A DNA stretch of 64,000 bases from Fodinibius salsisoli. GTDB taxonomy: Bacteria > Bacteroidota > Rhodothermia > Balneolales > Balneolaceae. The translations under genes were made by a program, and so were the position numbers. The first letter of the stretch is position 1; every line of letters begins with the position of its first letter. This document shows, piece by piece, positions 1-10,026 of this stretch. The stretch covers positions 35,770 through 99,769 of the forward strand of contig NZ_JAGGJA010000017.1 of NCBI RefSeq assembly GCF_026229185.1, read 5' to 3'. Below the pieces are notes generated by a model, which saw only the letters and a list, made by a program, of their open reading frames with translations, ran no database searches and was not told the DNA's origin.

Positions 1-3000
1 AAAGTAGATAAAAATAGGCAACGGTTTAGCCTGCACCAGGATCAGATTTCAGTAGCTGAAATCTTAGAGAAGATTACCGCTAAAACCGGTTTTTCATTTC
101 AGCAGGTAAATAAATCTATTGCCGTAAATACCGGTTCATCCTCCGATTCAATAAGTGAAAGCCCTCAGCTCGCTTCGAAAACGATACGGGGAACCGTGAC
201 GGATGCAGAAACAGGGGAGCCGCTGCCGGGAGTGAATATTACCGTTCCCCAAACGTCCATTGGAACCAGCAGTAATTCCAGTGGAGAATATGAACTTACG
301 GTCCCCGATGAGACGACAAGCCTGAAGTTTTCTTTTATCGGATTTGTTGAGCAGGAAGTGAAATTGGAAGGACGTACCACCATAGATATAGCCCTGCAGC
401 CTGATGTTTCTCAACTTTCGGAAGTAGTTGTGACGGCCTTGGGAATCTCCAGGGAGACGAGATCCCTTGGATATTCTGTGGGCGAAGTATCAGGAGAAGA
501 TGTAGCAACCACATCCCTCGAAAATGTAACCAGTGGACTGGCCGGCCGGGTTGCCGGGGTAACGATGAACCAGACCAGCGGAGTAGGTTCGTCCGTAAGT
601 GTTGTTATTCGCGGATTAACCTCCCTGACTACTGACAATCAGCCTCTGTATGTGATCGACGGGGTGCCCATGTCAAGTGGATTGAACAATATATCCGGCA
701 TGGGAGACGGCAATGAAGTTGATTATGGAAACGCCATCAGTGATTTGAATCCAGCTGATATTGAGGATATGACGGTTCTAAAGGGTCCGAGTGCTGCGGC
801 CCTGTATGGGTCTCGTGCGGCCAATGGAGTGGTATTGATTACCACAAAACAGGGAAAAGAGGGGGAGCCCCTGAGCGTTTCTTTTAGCAGTAGCAATGTC
901 TTTGAAAGGTCGGTTAAATTCCTTGATTTCCATTACCAGTATGCTACCGGTAGCAGGACAGGTATTTTGGATGAAAGTTCAAATTATTGGGCTGGTCCTG
1001 AGCTGGATGCGGGCAACACGGCCGTGCAGTGGAATAGCCCCCTGGATGAAAACGGTAATCCCATGCCGATGGAGTTGCAGTCTCATCCGGATAATATGAA
1101 GAACTTTCTGGAGACCGGTTTTACAACTTCCAATAACATTTCTCTAAGCGGATCCACAGACGATGCTGTTTACCGGTTCTCATTTAATAATATGCTGCAT
1201 AATGGCATGATCCCTAATTCCAACCTGAAAAGGAATACCTTCTCTTCAGACTATAAGAGAAGTATCCTGCCAAATGTAAGCCTGGATGTGAATGTAAATT
1301 ATTCCCGCTCGAGCTCCGATGACCGACCATCCACGGCAAGCAGAGATGCCAACCCATTAGAGGCAGTCTACACCATACCGCACTCTAATATTACCGACAT
1401 GGAGCAGTACTGGCAAGAAGGGCGCCAAGGCATCCAGCAGCGGTCATTTGATCCGGGTAAAGACAATCCATACTTCCTGGCCTATGGCATCAACAACCGA
1501 TTTAATCGCGATAGGATATATGGCAATGTTAGGTTAGACTGGCAGATGTTAGACGGACTAAGTGCTTTTGGTCGCCTTTCATTGAACTCCAGAGACGAAA
1601 CCAGGGAAACGAAGATACCCTGGAGTTATACCGGAATGGAGCAAGGGGGATACTTTTATAATGAGCTCGGTGGAGAAGAGGTAAACACCGATTTCCTTGT
1701 GACGTATGAGACACGCGTGGATGATTTTGATTTCAGTGTCTCAGGCGGGGGGAACTACATGGTACGAACATCAGAAAGTGTGAACAGCGGCACCAACAAT
1801 GATGACAGAGGATTAGAAGTGCCGAACCTATATCGCATATCCAATATCCCTTCAGAGGTGTTGTCGGTGAATAACTATTCATCCAAAAAGAAGATATATA
1901 GTTTATATAGCACGGCCTCTATTGGATTTAAAGATCAACTTTATCTTGATTTGACAGCACGCAACGATTGGTCCAGTACCTTGCCCGCTGATAATCGATC
2001 CTACTTCTATCCATCGGCTTCCATTAGCTGGCTGGCCCAGGAAACACTGCAGCTGCCAAGCGCCGTATCGATGTTGAAGTTAAGAGGCGGTTGGGCACAG
2101 GTAGGAAATGATGCCAATCCCTACCAGCTGGAACCTTCTTTAGGGGTGGGCAATTTGCCAGGCTTTGGTTTGCCCTCTATATCAACGCCGAGCACATTGT
2201 TAAACCCCAATTTAAAGCCTGAGATTGCAACATCCATTGAAGGGGGACTGGATCTTGCTCTATTTGATAATCGACTGAGGTTTGAAGGAACCTATTATCA
2301 AGTAGAGAATAAGAATCAGATTCTCAATATCAATACCCCGGCTTCTTCAGGGGCAACCAGCAGGTTAATTAACGCGGGGATCCTCGAAAGCAAAGGATTG
2401 GAGCTTAGTTTGGGGGCAACACCCATTCAAACGAAAGACTGGATGTGGGATTTCCAGGTTAACTTTAGCCGGAACCGGACGACCTTAGTTGAACTTGATG
2501 ACGAGCTTGATCGCCTGCAGCTGTGGGGCGAAAACGGCGGAGGGGCCTACACCGAAGTGGGTGAAGAAATTGGTAACCTGTATAGTAGCGGTTATGCAAG
2601 AGTGGAAGATCCTTCCTCAGAGTATTACAACTGGCCCATCCTTGATAGCAATGGCTACTGGCAGGAGTTATCGGATCCTGATGACCGGGTTAAAGTGGGT
2701 AATTTTAATCCCCGGGGTATAGTAGGAGCACAAACGACGGTCTCGTACAAACGATTTACGCTGAGTGCCAACATCGACTGGCGAATTGGCGGTGAGTTTA
2801 TGTCCTTTACTTACCGCTATGGAGAGTCCGACTGGAAGTCGCAGCGGCAGATCGACAATTTAATCCCCGGAGGCCTTCGTGACCCTGAAGCATTGGCTGA
2901 ACTGTTGAAGTCTGATCCCGAACGCTATATCATCCCTCGAAACGGCAACTTCCCACGAGTGGGAGGATATACCGAAGAGACAGGCGGTTATTATGTCGAT

Positions 3001-3414
3001 GAGGGCGCCCCGGGTTACGACGGAGGCTTTATTCCGGGAGTACAGCTAGTGGATGGCGAATATGTAGAACACCTTGGGGGTGAGGAAACAAATTTTCGAC
3101 CTATATCAACGCTTTATCCCTGGGACTTTAATCAGCAGGTCACTTTTGATGCTTCATTTATCAAGTTGAGAGACATAACGTTGGGCTACGATATCCCTTC
3201 CGTACCTGCGGTAGAAAGCCTAAGAGTCTCCGTTTATGCCCGAAACTTGTTGCTATGGACGGCTGCTGGTATTGGTATTGACCCCGAGAGAGCATTTACG
3301 GCTGAAACTTCTACACGGGGCGATACAAATATGATGTTTAGCCAAGGCCTGGAGTGGCAAAATGTAATGCCACACTCGGTTTCGTTCGGATTTAACCTGG
3401 ATATTAACTTTTAA
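1..3414 (+). CDS. SusC/RagA-type TonB-dependent receptor with STN domain (5' end outside window)
   Basis: Outer-membrane TonB-dependent receptor that, with the SusD-like lipoprotein behind it, would bind and import an oligomeric substrate. The frame is open to the left edge, so the gene is partial: a GTG at 196 could be called as a start, but residues before it (FSLHQDQISVAEILEKI and onward) form an STN (secretin/TonB N-terminal) domain. Then come a carboxypeptidase-regulatory-like repeat (GTVTDAETGEPLPGVNI), the plug (PLYVIDGVP, then AALYGSRAANGVVLITTK) and the beta-barrel, ending in the aromatic residue typical of outer-membrane proteins. STN-bearing receptors are often wired to FecR/sigma-factor signalling, and that part would lie to the left. 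Substrate unknown; the two phosphoesterases downstream hint at a phosphorylated ligand (inference). Confidence 0.93.
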   Translation, partial: KVDKNRQRFSLHQDQISVAEILEKITAKTGFSFQQVNKSIAVNTGSSSDSISESPQLASKTIRGTVTDAETGEPLPGVNITVPQTSIGTSSNSSGEYELTVPDETTSLKFSFIGFVEQEVKLEGRTTIDIALQPDVSQLSEVVVTALGISRETRSLGYSVGEVSGEDVATTSLENVTSGLAGRVAGVTMNQTSGVGSSVSVVIRGLTSLTTDNQPLYVIDGVPMSSGLNNISGMGDGNEVDYGNAISDLNPADIEDMTVLKGPSAAALYGSRAANGVVLITTKQGKEGEPLSVSFSSSNVFERSVKFLDFHYQYATGSRTGILDESSNYWAGPELDAGNTAVQWNSPLDENGNPMPMELQSHPDNMKNFLETGFTTSNNISLSGSTDDAVYRFSFNNMLHNGMIPNSNLKRNTFSSDYKRSILPNVSLDVNVNYSRSSSDDRPSTASRDANPLEAVYTIPHSNITDMEQYWQEGRQGIQQRSFDPGKDNPYFLAYGINNRFNRDRIYGNVRLDWQMLDGLSAFGRLSLNSRDETRETKIPWSYTGMEQGGYFYNELGGEEVNTDFLVTYETRVDDFDFSVSGGGNYMVRTSESVNSGTNNDDRGLEVPNLYRISNIPSEVLSVNNYSSKKKIYSLYSTASIGFKDQLYLDLTARNDWSSTLPADNRSYFYPSASISWLAQETLQLPSAVSMLKLRGGWAQVGNDANPYQLEPSLGVGNLPGFGLPSISTPSTLLNPNLKPEIATSIEGGLDLALFDNRLRFEGTYYQVENKNQILNINTPASSGATSRLINAGILESKGLELSLGATPIQTKDWMWDFQVNFSRNRTTLVELDDELDRLQLWGENGGGAYTEVGEEIGNLYSSGYARVEDPSSEYYNWPILDSNGYWQELSDPDDRVKVGNFNPRGIVGAQTTVSYKRFTLSANIDWRIGGEFMSFTYRYGESDWKSQRQIDNLIPGGLRDPEALAELLKSDPERYIIPRNGNFPRVGGYTEETGGYYVDEGAPGYDGGFIPGVQLVDGEYVEHLGGEETNFRPISTLYPWDFNQQVTFDASFIKLRDITLGYDIPSVPAVESLRVSVYARNLLLWTAAGIGIDPERAFTAETSTRGDTNMMFSQGLEWQNVMPHSVSFGFNLDINF

Positions 3415-3428
3415 AAGGAGCCAAAATT

Positions 3429-5105
3429 ATGAAATTGACAATGAAATACAGTAAGTGTATAGCACTGATAGTCGTAATTTTCTTTTTGGGTAGTTGTGAC
3501 GAGGATCTGACGAAAACGAACATCAATCCAAATGGCGTAAGTCCGGAATCGGCAAATCCAAGCCTGTTGCTTCCCAACTTGATGCGCGACTTTGCTCGTG
3601 AATACACCTATCTCGGTGAGGGACATATCGCGGGAGTTGTTCAACATATGCAGGAAGACGCTTTTAAAGATGATTACAACGACTATAATTGGCAGCCCAG
3701 AGACTGGGGCAGTTACTATAACATGCTTCGCAATAATAAATTTGTGCATGATAAATCGATAGAAGGAAATCAGGAGGCTCTGCAGGCTATTTCTTTAACA
3801 ATGAAAAGCCTGATTTATGGCCATATAACCGACCTGTGGGGCGCCGCACCTTATACGAATGCACTGAAAGCAAATGATAACGATGCGGTTTTAACCCCTG
3901 CATTTGACAGCCAGGAAAATATCTATCTTGGAGTGATAGAAGATCTCAAAGAGGCCGCAGCCTTGTTTGACTCTGGCGTTAGGTTGGGTAACACCGAGGC
4001 AGATCTCTTTTATAATGGGGATATGGAAAGGTGGCACAAGTTTGCAAATTCTCTGATTCTCCGATATTCCATGCGGGTTTCAGAGAAGCTCCCGGAAGTG
4101 GCGCGTGAAAATATCCAGGCGGTCTATCAAAGTGGGATATACCTGCAAAACGGCGATGACGAAGTGAGTGTGCCGTATAATGAGGCAGATCCTTGGATTA
4201 CGGCCGCTATTGGCACGGACGCGACGGACTTCAGAAGGAGGAGGCCGGCTAATACGCTTTTAAATAAGCTGATGGACTACAATGATCCCCGGTTAGAGGT
4301 ATGGTTTGCCCCGGTTCATGTACAATGGGTGGAAGATACCTCTCTGGATGTAGCAGAAGAACCTACGATTCGAAGAAATGGGGAGCGAACGGAGATTGTA
4401 TCGCTAACGGAGCAAGAGTATTACGCTGAAGTGAGTGCCGGTGCTGAGTTTACAAGGCGGTTTAATCCCGAACTTTCAGATACCGACTACGATACTCGCG
4501 AATATGTGGGCTTGCCGACCAGCCTGGTGGAGCCCACGGCGTATAATGGCAATCCTACTCCGGGACAGCAAGTCCAGAACCAGCATGTATCCCAACTGGG
4601 CGAAATTTTCAGAGAGCCAAGTAATGAGTTAGTTCAGTCAAGAGTGATGACAGCATCAGAAGTTCACTTTATTCTTGCTGAAGCTGCATTTTATGGCTGG
4701 ATTAGTGCCAATCCGGAGAGCCTTTATGGTGATGCCATTCAACAATCACTTAATACGTGGGAGGTAGGAGACCGCTACGCCGAATACATTGCTAATGAGG
4801 CGGTTTCATATAATGGTACCCTGCAGCAGATTATCGAACAGAAGTGGATTAGTTCTTTTACCATGGCGACCGAATCTTGGTTCGACTGGCGAAGAACCGG
4901 GTATCCCGACTTAGAAGCAGGTCCTGCCGCTGTTCAGCCTGTACTCCCTCTACGGTTTATGTACGGCAATAATGAATTGGATACCAACAGTTCCAATGCC
5001 AATGATGCCGTTGAACAACTGGAGGAAACCGCCTATTCAACATCCGGCCAGAATAGTTCGTGGTCCAAGCCCTGGCTTTTACAGGGAACTGACAATCCTT
5101 GGTAG
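3429..5105 (+). CDS. SusD/RagB-family outer-membrane lipoprotein
   Basis: Surface substrate-binding lipoprotein that caps the SusC-type barrel encoded just upstream. An AAGGAG-like ribosome site lies directly after the SusC stop, 8 nt before this ATG, so the two are co-transcribed. The signal peptide ends in a lipobox (FFLGSC, Cys about residue 23). The body has the helical TPR-like pattern of SusD-like proteins (LRNNKFVHDKSIEGNQEALQ; AEVHFILAEAAF-like segment near residue 410; FTMATESWFDWRRTGYP near the C terminus), closest in style to the SusD-like_2 group. About 558 residues, a normal length. Substrate not predictable from sequence alone. Confidence 0.92.
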   Translation: MKLTMKYSKCIALIVVIFFLGSCDEDLTKTNINPNGVSPESANPSLLLPNLMRDFAREYTYLGEGHIAGVVQHMQEDAFKDDYNDYNWQPRDWGSYYNMLRNNKFVHDKSIEGNQEALQAISLTMKSLIYGHITDLWGAAPYTNALKANDNDAVLTPAFDSQENIYLGVIEDLKEAAALFDSGVRLGNTEADLFYNGDMERWHKFANSLILRYSMRVSEKLPEVARENIQAVYQSGIYLQNGDDEVSVPYNEADPWITAAIGTDATDFRRRRPANTLLNKLMDYNDPRLEVWFAPVHVQWVEDTSLDVAEEPTIRRNGERTEIVSLTEQEYYAEVSAGAEFTRRFNPELSDTDYDTREYVGLPTSLVEPTAYNGNPTPGQQVQNQHVSQLGEIFREPSNELVQSRVMTASEVHFILAEAAFYGWISANPESLYGDAIQQSLNTWEVGDRYAEYIANEAVSYNGTLQQIIEQKWISSFTMATESWFDWRRTGYPDLEAGPAAVQPVLPLRFMYGNNELDTNSSNANDAVEQLEETAYSTSGQNSSWSKPWLLQGTDNPW

Positions 5106-5168
5106 TCGATGTAAAATAGGCAGGACTTCTTAGCTCCTCGAGAGCTGAGATTATGCTTGTTCACAATA

Positions 5169-5206
5169 AGCCGGGGGGATAATGAAATGTTCCGTTTCCC
5201 CCGGCT
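5169..5206 (+). terminator. Hairpin terminator after the SusC/SusD pair
   Basis: GC-rich inverted repeat (AGCCGGGGG paired with CCCCCGGCT, loop of about 16 nt) followed by CATGTTTT. It lies between the SusD stop and the phosphoesterase gene, so it probably ends or attenuates the receptor operon. The T run is short, so the strength is uncertain. Confidence 0.55.
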
Positions 5207-5320
5207 CATGTTTTGAGGAATGGCACTTTAACTATCAATGTGCGCTTCCAGCCTCTCATGCATCCTTGAAGCCAAGAATGGAATACAATCAGAATTTTGC
5301 ATTTAATGAACCCATCAATA

Positions 5321-6589
5321 ATGAAACGTTTACTCATACTTACAGCAACCTTGGTTGCTTTTATATTGATTCCCGCAACTGTGCTTTTTGCTCAACAAAA
5401 TTCATACCCTGATAGAATCGTATTAAATCCGCTGGAAGACGGAGTACGAGGGGTGGCCATTACCTGGAAGTCGCCGGTCTTCGCGGATGAAGGAATGGTC
5501 CAGTGGAAAAAGGCACAAGCCCATCCGGTAACGGATATTTCTTCTTTCCATGAAAAAGCGGCGAAGACAAAGTTGGATACCGCTGATTTTGAAGGGACCC
5601 TGACCCCATACCGCAGCTTCCGGGTAAAACTGGATGGATTGAACCCTGCTACCGAATATATGTACAGGGTGGGTCATGAGGACACCGGATGGAGCGAGTG
5701 GATTCAATTTCAACTCCCTGCCAGCAACCCTGATTCTACCCTCACCTTTATCTATATGGGCGATGCCCAAAATGATGTTCGGAGTCAATGGTCGCGCAGT
5801 ATTCGAAAGGCCTATTCAGCAGCCCCTGAAGCCTCTTTTATTTTATATGCCGGCGACTTAGTGAATCGTGGCTACAACGACCGGGAGTGGAATGACTGGT
5901 ACCAGGCCGGCGACTTCATACACCGAATGATTCCCATGATACCAACTCCGGGGAACCACGAGTATGGGCATGATGATAAAGGGATCTACCTGTCTCCGCT
6001 TTGGCGCTCACACTTTACGCTTCCTCATAATGGGCCCCAAGATCAGGAAGAATTAGCGGGTACAAGCTATTACGTCGACTATCCGTCGGTACGAATTATT
6101 TCTCTTGACGCCGATCAAATTCATGAGGTTGAAGAAATGAGAGCGGCTCAAGCCCGGTGGTTGGATAGGGTACTGGAAGAGAATACAAAGCCATGGACCA
6201 TTGTAACGCTGCATTATCCTTTCTACAGCACCGAGCCAGATCGAGATAATCCCAAACTGCGGAAAAGATTTAAGTCCATATTGGACCGCCACCAAGTGGA
6301 TCTGGTGCTACAGGGGCACGATCATGCCTATGGTCGGGGAATGATTGACAGGGAGGGGGCTACAGACAATAACGGGACGATGTATGTTGTTTCCGTGAGT
6401 GGACCCAAAATGTACGACCTGGCCTCCGAGCCATGGATGCAAAAAAGTGCCGACAACATACAGCTTTACCAAGTGATAAACATTGAGCAAGATCAGTTGA
6501 AGTACAAGTCTTACAAGATTACTGGTGAGTTATTTGATTCGTTCACGCTCCAAAAGCTGTCGAAAGATCACATCATATTGGAAGATTAA
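5321..6589 (+). CDS. Secreted purple-acid-phosphatase-like metallophosphoesterase with N-terminal fibronectin-like domain
   Basis: Predicted periplasmic or secreted metal-dependent phosphoesterase. In-frame ATGs occur at 5297, 5306 and 5321; the last gives a clean signal peptide (MKRLLILTATLVAFILIPA, cut near FAQQ) and is chosen here, without a clear ribosome site to settle it. Residues of about 27-135 look like the fibronectin-III domain of purple acid phosphatases; the catalytic domain follows with all metal-site motifs: GDAQ (about 147), GDLVN (177), GNHE (210), LHYP (297) and GHDHAYGR (331). It lies downstream of the SusC/SusD pair and before a second phosphoesterase, which fits release of phosphate from an imported or surface-bound ester. 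The natural substrate is unknown. Confidence 0.87.
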   Translation: MKRLLILTATLVAFILIPATVLFAQQNSYPDRIVLNPLEDGVRGVAITWKSPVFADEGMVQWKKAQAHPVTDISSFHEKAAKTKLDTADFEGTLTPYRSFRVKLDGLNPATEYMYRVGHEDTGWSEWIQFQLPASNPDSTLTFIYMGDAQNDVRSQWSRSIRKAYSAAPEASFILYAGDLVNRGYNDREWNDWYQAGDFIHRMIPMIPTPGNHEYGHDDKGIYLSPLWRSHFTLPHNGPQDQEELAGTSYYVDYPSVRIISLDADQIHEVEEMRAAQARWLDRVLEENTKPWTIVTLHYPFYSTEPDRDNPKLRKRFKSILDRHQVDLVLQGHDHAYGRGMIDREGATDNNGTMYVVSVSGPKMYDLASEPWMQKSADNIQLYQVINIEQDQLKYKSYKITGELFDSFTLQKLSKDHIILED

Positions 6590-6656
6590 TGGCGCGGGAA
6601 GTGTAAACTGTAGCACATATATAAGGACTTAATTAACCAAATTTGACCCATAAAAC

Positions 6657-8594
6657 GTGTTTTTAACTAAGGAATTAAATCACCTGTTTCTTTTTTTGCT
6701 AAGCATCTTTTGCCTCACCTCCTGTCAATCCGTTCCAGATGAGGCGGAAGGTCAATCTTATAGTAAAAGCGATGAGGCCTTACATATCGGCTTGCTGCCT
6801 GACACTCAGGGAGACGGAGATTCTGTATCCCTACATCCTATGGAAGCAGTATTGGATAAGCTACAGGCTTTGGATGCCGATATTGTCATCCCGGTCGGTG
6901 ATCTCACGAATCACGGCACGACCTATGAGTTTGAGCAATGGACCGGCGTCGCCCAAAAATACCGGGAAGCGGGCATAGAGTTTCTTCCTTTGATGGGCAA
7001 TCATGAAACCAGCCACGCCTATACCGTGGAATGGATTGAATACATGAAAGAATATATTCCGGAGGATGCCGTCCATATGTCCGGCGCGGAATACCAGAAC
7101 TATTATGTAGTGCGAGACAATGTGATGATTATTTTATTGCGGTACTATAATCTGCCCATCGCTTTTAAATGGATCAAAGAGGTGGTGGATAGGCAGGCAA
7201 ACAATGTAGAGCATATTGTGATCGCCAGCCACGATGGACTGATCGGGGCAAAATACGGCGAGACCCGGGAACTGATTGTGGAGGGCACCAAGGGCGATAA
7301 TCTTTTGATGGACCAGTGGGATGAAATCAGGTCCTTTTTCTCCAAGCACGATGTGATATGGGTACAGGGACATGAGCACATGTACCAACGGTCGGTTATT
7401 GCAGCACCCATCCATGTTGATCCCAGGTCCTGGGAGGCCTCGGACAGGAATTACCGCTTACCGCAATATACCCAGATCATTGCCGGTAATGCATCCTATA
7501 AGGGGTATGAATTTCGGTATGGGGAGCGCGAAAAGGTACAGGCGATCATCCAGCAAAAGATGAATACGATGGAAAACGGTTCGGAAGCATTCGACGCCAA
7601 CGCCTCCATGTTGTCATTTGAGGGAGACAGGGTCAACTACCAATCTTATTTTACCTCTCATACCATCCATAGCAACGAAGAGGGAAGCAAGGAACTTAAT
7701 GATCCGAACTGGACCTTGCTGGACCAGTTTTCCAGGACAACCGATCGGTGTGAACGCATCGTGTATCCCAATTCAATACCGGGCGATACGCGTCCCGTTT
7801 TATCGCATGATGGTTTCTATCGTACCAATGAATGCTTTGCACCGGATGGTTCTATTGCCAAAATTCTGGATGGCATCAACAATACCTTTAACCGTGTCGA
7901 GAGTACTGCAGAGACTCTAAGCTGGCGGCTGGGCTTCAGTCGTGCCGAAAGCCAGATGGGACTGGCGCGATTAGCGTATCAGTACCTGTTCCAGTACCAT
8001 GAGCCCTGGACGCCCAACCTGAATAGCAGCAAAAGACTGGTTCCCTCCGAGGAGAAACAGCTTATGGAGATTCCCAAAACGACCATTGATTTGAAAGAAC
8101 ATCTGACGCTTAGCTGGGCCTCTGGAACCGAAGCAACGTTGTCTGATATCCTGATAGTGAGCGGAACGCAGGTACAGACCGGCATCTATAGCAATGCTTA
8201 CGGCATGGAAAAGGATATTGAAGAAGAGGTCGGTCATCCTAAAAGTCAGCCGGATGGCTCGGCCAAACAGCCGCATCCGTTGCCCGAGTCAGCGAGTCAA
8301 GACTGGGATATTGCCTCAGCCGCAGCTGATCGTTATGTATTACAATTTACCAATGCTGCTGTTGACTCTGATGAAGCAAGGCTGGCCTATCATGAAGATG
8401 GTCGCTGGAAACCCTTTACCAGCGAAGAGTGTGTGATCAATGAAGCCTTTAGCCCCAAGCTACTTCAGGATTCCTCAACCAGTCGGAGTGATCAATGTGA
8501 AGGTGAGCCCATCGTTGGTTTCAATAATAGCGATACGAATCGATGGTGGGTCATACTAACCTCAGATGTTAGGATTGCTTTGATTGAAAAATGA
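6657..8594 (+). CDS. Metallophosphoesterase lipoprotein with long C-terminal extension
   Basis: Predicted calcineurin-like phosphoesterase anchored as a lipoprotein: a GTG start is needed because an in-frame stop lies directly upstream, and the signal peptide ends in a lipobox (CLTSCQS). Metal-site motifs are in order: LLPDTQ (about residue 45), VGDLTNHG (80), MGNHE (113), ASHDG (190) and GHEHMY (237). The following 400 residues are not recognised; they contain several Cys residues and no second catalytic motif. It follows the purple-acid-phosphatase-like gene by 67 nt in the same direction, so the two probably work on related phosphoesters. Family membership is firm, substrate unknown. Confidence 0.82.
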   Translation: MFLTKELNHLFLFLLSIFCLTSCQSVPDEAEGQSYSKSDEALHIGLLPDTQGDGDSVSLHPMEAVLDKLQALDADIVIPVGDLTNHGTTYEFEQWTGVAQKYREAGIEFLPLMGNHETSHAYTVEWIEYMKEYIPEDAVHMSGAEYQNYYVVRDNVMIILLRYYNLPIAFKWIKEVVDRQANNVEHIVIASHDGLIGAKYGETRELIVEGTKGDNLLMDQWDEIRSFFSKHDVIWVQGHEHMYQRSVIAAPIHVDPRSWEASDRNYRLPQYTQIIAGNASYKGYEFRYGEREKVQAIIQQKMNTMENGSEAFDANASMLSFEGDRVNYQSYFTSHTIHSNEEGSKELNDPNWTLLDQFSRTTDRCERIVYPNSIPGDTRPVLSHDGFYRTNECFAPDGSIAKILDGINNTFNRVESTAETLSWRLGFSRAESQMGLARLAYQYLFQYHEPWTPNLNSSKRLVPSEEKQLMEIPKTTIDLKEHLTLSWASGTEATLSDILIVSGTQVQTGIYSNAYGMEKDIEEEVGHPKSQPDGSAKQPHPLPESASQDWDIASAAADRYVLQFTNAAVDSDEARLAYHEDGRWKPFTSEECVINEAFSPKLLQDSSTSRSDQCEGEPIVGFNNSDTNRWWVILTSDVRIALIEK

Positions 8595-9051
8595 TATAAG
8601 TAATTTCCATACTTATAGAAATGACGATTAGTTTTTGCTTCTGATTTTGGCTGTTAGTTATAAAAAATCGTGCTGACTTATCTTTTATCAGTCGTACTGT
8701 AGCGCTACCTTCCTTTTGCAAATGGGGAGGGCTCACAGCGGATAGTCATCTACGTTTAAAGGGTCAAAAAAACGAGGTAGCTTACAATACCCTGGCATAT
8801 AGCTTTTTGCGGTGGAAAGTAAGTTTCATAGGCTACAATGTGATAAATTGAATAACGGGGAGTATGTACCAAGGTAGATTAATTAGTAAAGTACCTTAAG
8901 TTTAGTTTAAAAACGTGAAAATAAGTCAATCTTTTTTTGGCGTATCATAAATAAAATGAGTACCCACTTGGAAATTACATTTGTCAAGTTTAGTTGACTT
9001 TTGTCAATTTAACTTTACATTTGTCAAGTAAAGTTGATAAATTAATTTGTT
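8595..9051. promoter_or_regulatory. Intergenic region with operator-like repeats upstream of the winged-helix gene
   Basis: No gene seen. Near the right end, 8975-8997 and 9015-9037 are 23-bp near-identical direct repeats (ACATTTGTCAAGT then TTAGTTGA or AAAGTTGA) with a 40-bp period. Between them is an inverted version (GTCAATTTAACTT, against AAGTTTAGTTGAC). The array ends 14 bp before the ATG at 9052, as expected for an autoregulatory operator of the winged-helix protein. The rest of the region shows no recognisable element. Confidence 0.6.
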
Positions 9052-10026
9052 ATGAATAAGTCAAGTAATAAAAATAGTGCACTTGAAACCCCCCTTGATG
9101 CGATTCTGGGTTCAAAAGGGCATGTTATGGTGCTTCGAAGGCTCACGGAGTCTGACAGTCCCATGAGCCCCTCAGAGCTTATTAAACGGACGAGCCTGTC
9201 GAGGCAAGGGGTATATAATGTAATACAGCGGTTGGCTGAAACAGGTATTCTTAGATATGTAGGTAGTGGTAAGCATCAGCAAATAACGATAAGAGAGGAG
9301 TATCCTCTGGCTGATATTATCTCAGCATTATTTAAAAGAGAGAGAGACCAATATGATAATTTTATTAAACGCCTAAAGGAGCTAATTAAAAGTTTAGAAA
9401 TAAAGCCGAAATCCGCATGGATATTTGGGAAAATAGCTCAAGGTACTGATGACTATGGAGACCCGGTACGCATAGCCTTACTGGGTGATCTAAAAACTAT
9501 TGATGAGCTTACAGAGAGCTTTAGAAATAGGATTTATGAAAATGCTATTGAAAACGAATTTGATGTAACTATTGATGTAAGGGGAGTAACAGTAGCAGAT
9601 ATTGAATCAAGGCCAATAATAAATTCCAATAAGCCACTCATGCTCTGGGGGATGGATCCTCAACATTATTTAGTAAGCTGGAAGGATGAAAGAGAAGGTA
9701 GGAGAAGCCACCAGGATTTAGACCACCAATCTCATACTGATGCCCAAGTCTGGAGCGAGTTGCTCAAAATGTATCCGGATATTATTAAGCGAACTATCAG
9801 TAATTTAGAAAATCGTATAACTCAGACGAGTTCCGGAGAGAAAAAAGAGCTGCAGGAGTGGAAACGCATCCTTGAAAGCATGTCATTCCAGCGACTTAAA
9901 AAGTTTTTAGAATCAGATTCCGAACGTGCTACTCGACTAAGGCAATCACTTCCTTTTTGGGAAATCCTAAATGAGCAAGAACGGCACGAATTTGAAAAAC
10001 TAAAAATTGAAGAAAGCTTAAAATGA
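9052..10026 (+). CDS. Winged-helix DNA-binding protein with degenerate nucleotidyltransferase-like domain
   Basis: Probable transcriptional regulator or antitoxin-like partner of the next gene. Residues of about 15-85 form a MarR/ArsR-style winged helix (MSPSELIKRTSLSRQGVYNV, then LAETGILRYVGSGKHQQ). The central part (WIFGKIAQGTDDYGDPVRIALLGD) resembles the core of minimal nucleotidyltransferases, but the Gly-Ser of the active site reads Gly-Lys, so it is probably inactive. The C-terminal third is charged and helical. Its stop codon overlaps the next start (ATGA), and an operator-like repeat array lies just upstream. Pairs of a winged-helix/NTase protein with a DUF6036 protein are seen in toxin-antitoxin-like settings; the role here is inferred. 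Confidence 0.7.
   Translation: MNKSSNKNSALETPLDAILGSKGHVMVLRRLTESDSPMSPSELIKRTSLSRQGVYNVIQRLAETGILRYVGSGKHQQITIREEYPLADIISALFKRERDQYDNFIKRLKELIKSLEIKPKSAWIFGKIAQGTDDYGDPVRIALLGDLKTIDELTESFRNRIYENAIENEFDVTIDVRGVTVADIESRPIINSNKPLMLWGMDPQHYLVSWKDEREGRRSHQDLDHQSHTDAQVWSELLKMYPDIIKRTISNLENRITQTSSGEKKELQEWKRILESMSFQRLKKFLESDSERATRLRQSLPFWEILNEQERHEFEKLKIEESLK

Noticed and set aside
5182..5412. 76-codon plus-strand frame before the phosphoesterase
   Set aside because: Starts within the terminator hairpin and overlaps the signal peptide of the real gene in another frame.
8975..9037. Short direct repeats considered as a CRISPR array
   Set aside because: Only two copies, with a spacer that is itself an inverted relative of the repeat; no cas genes in the window. 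An operator array fits better.
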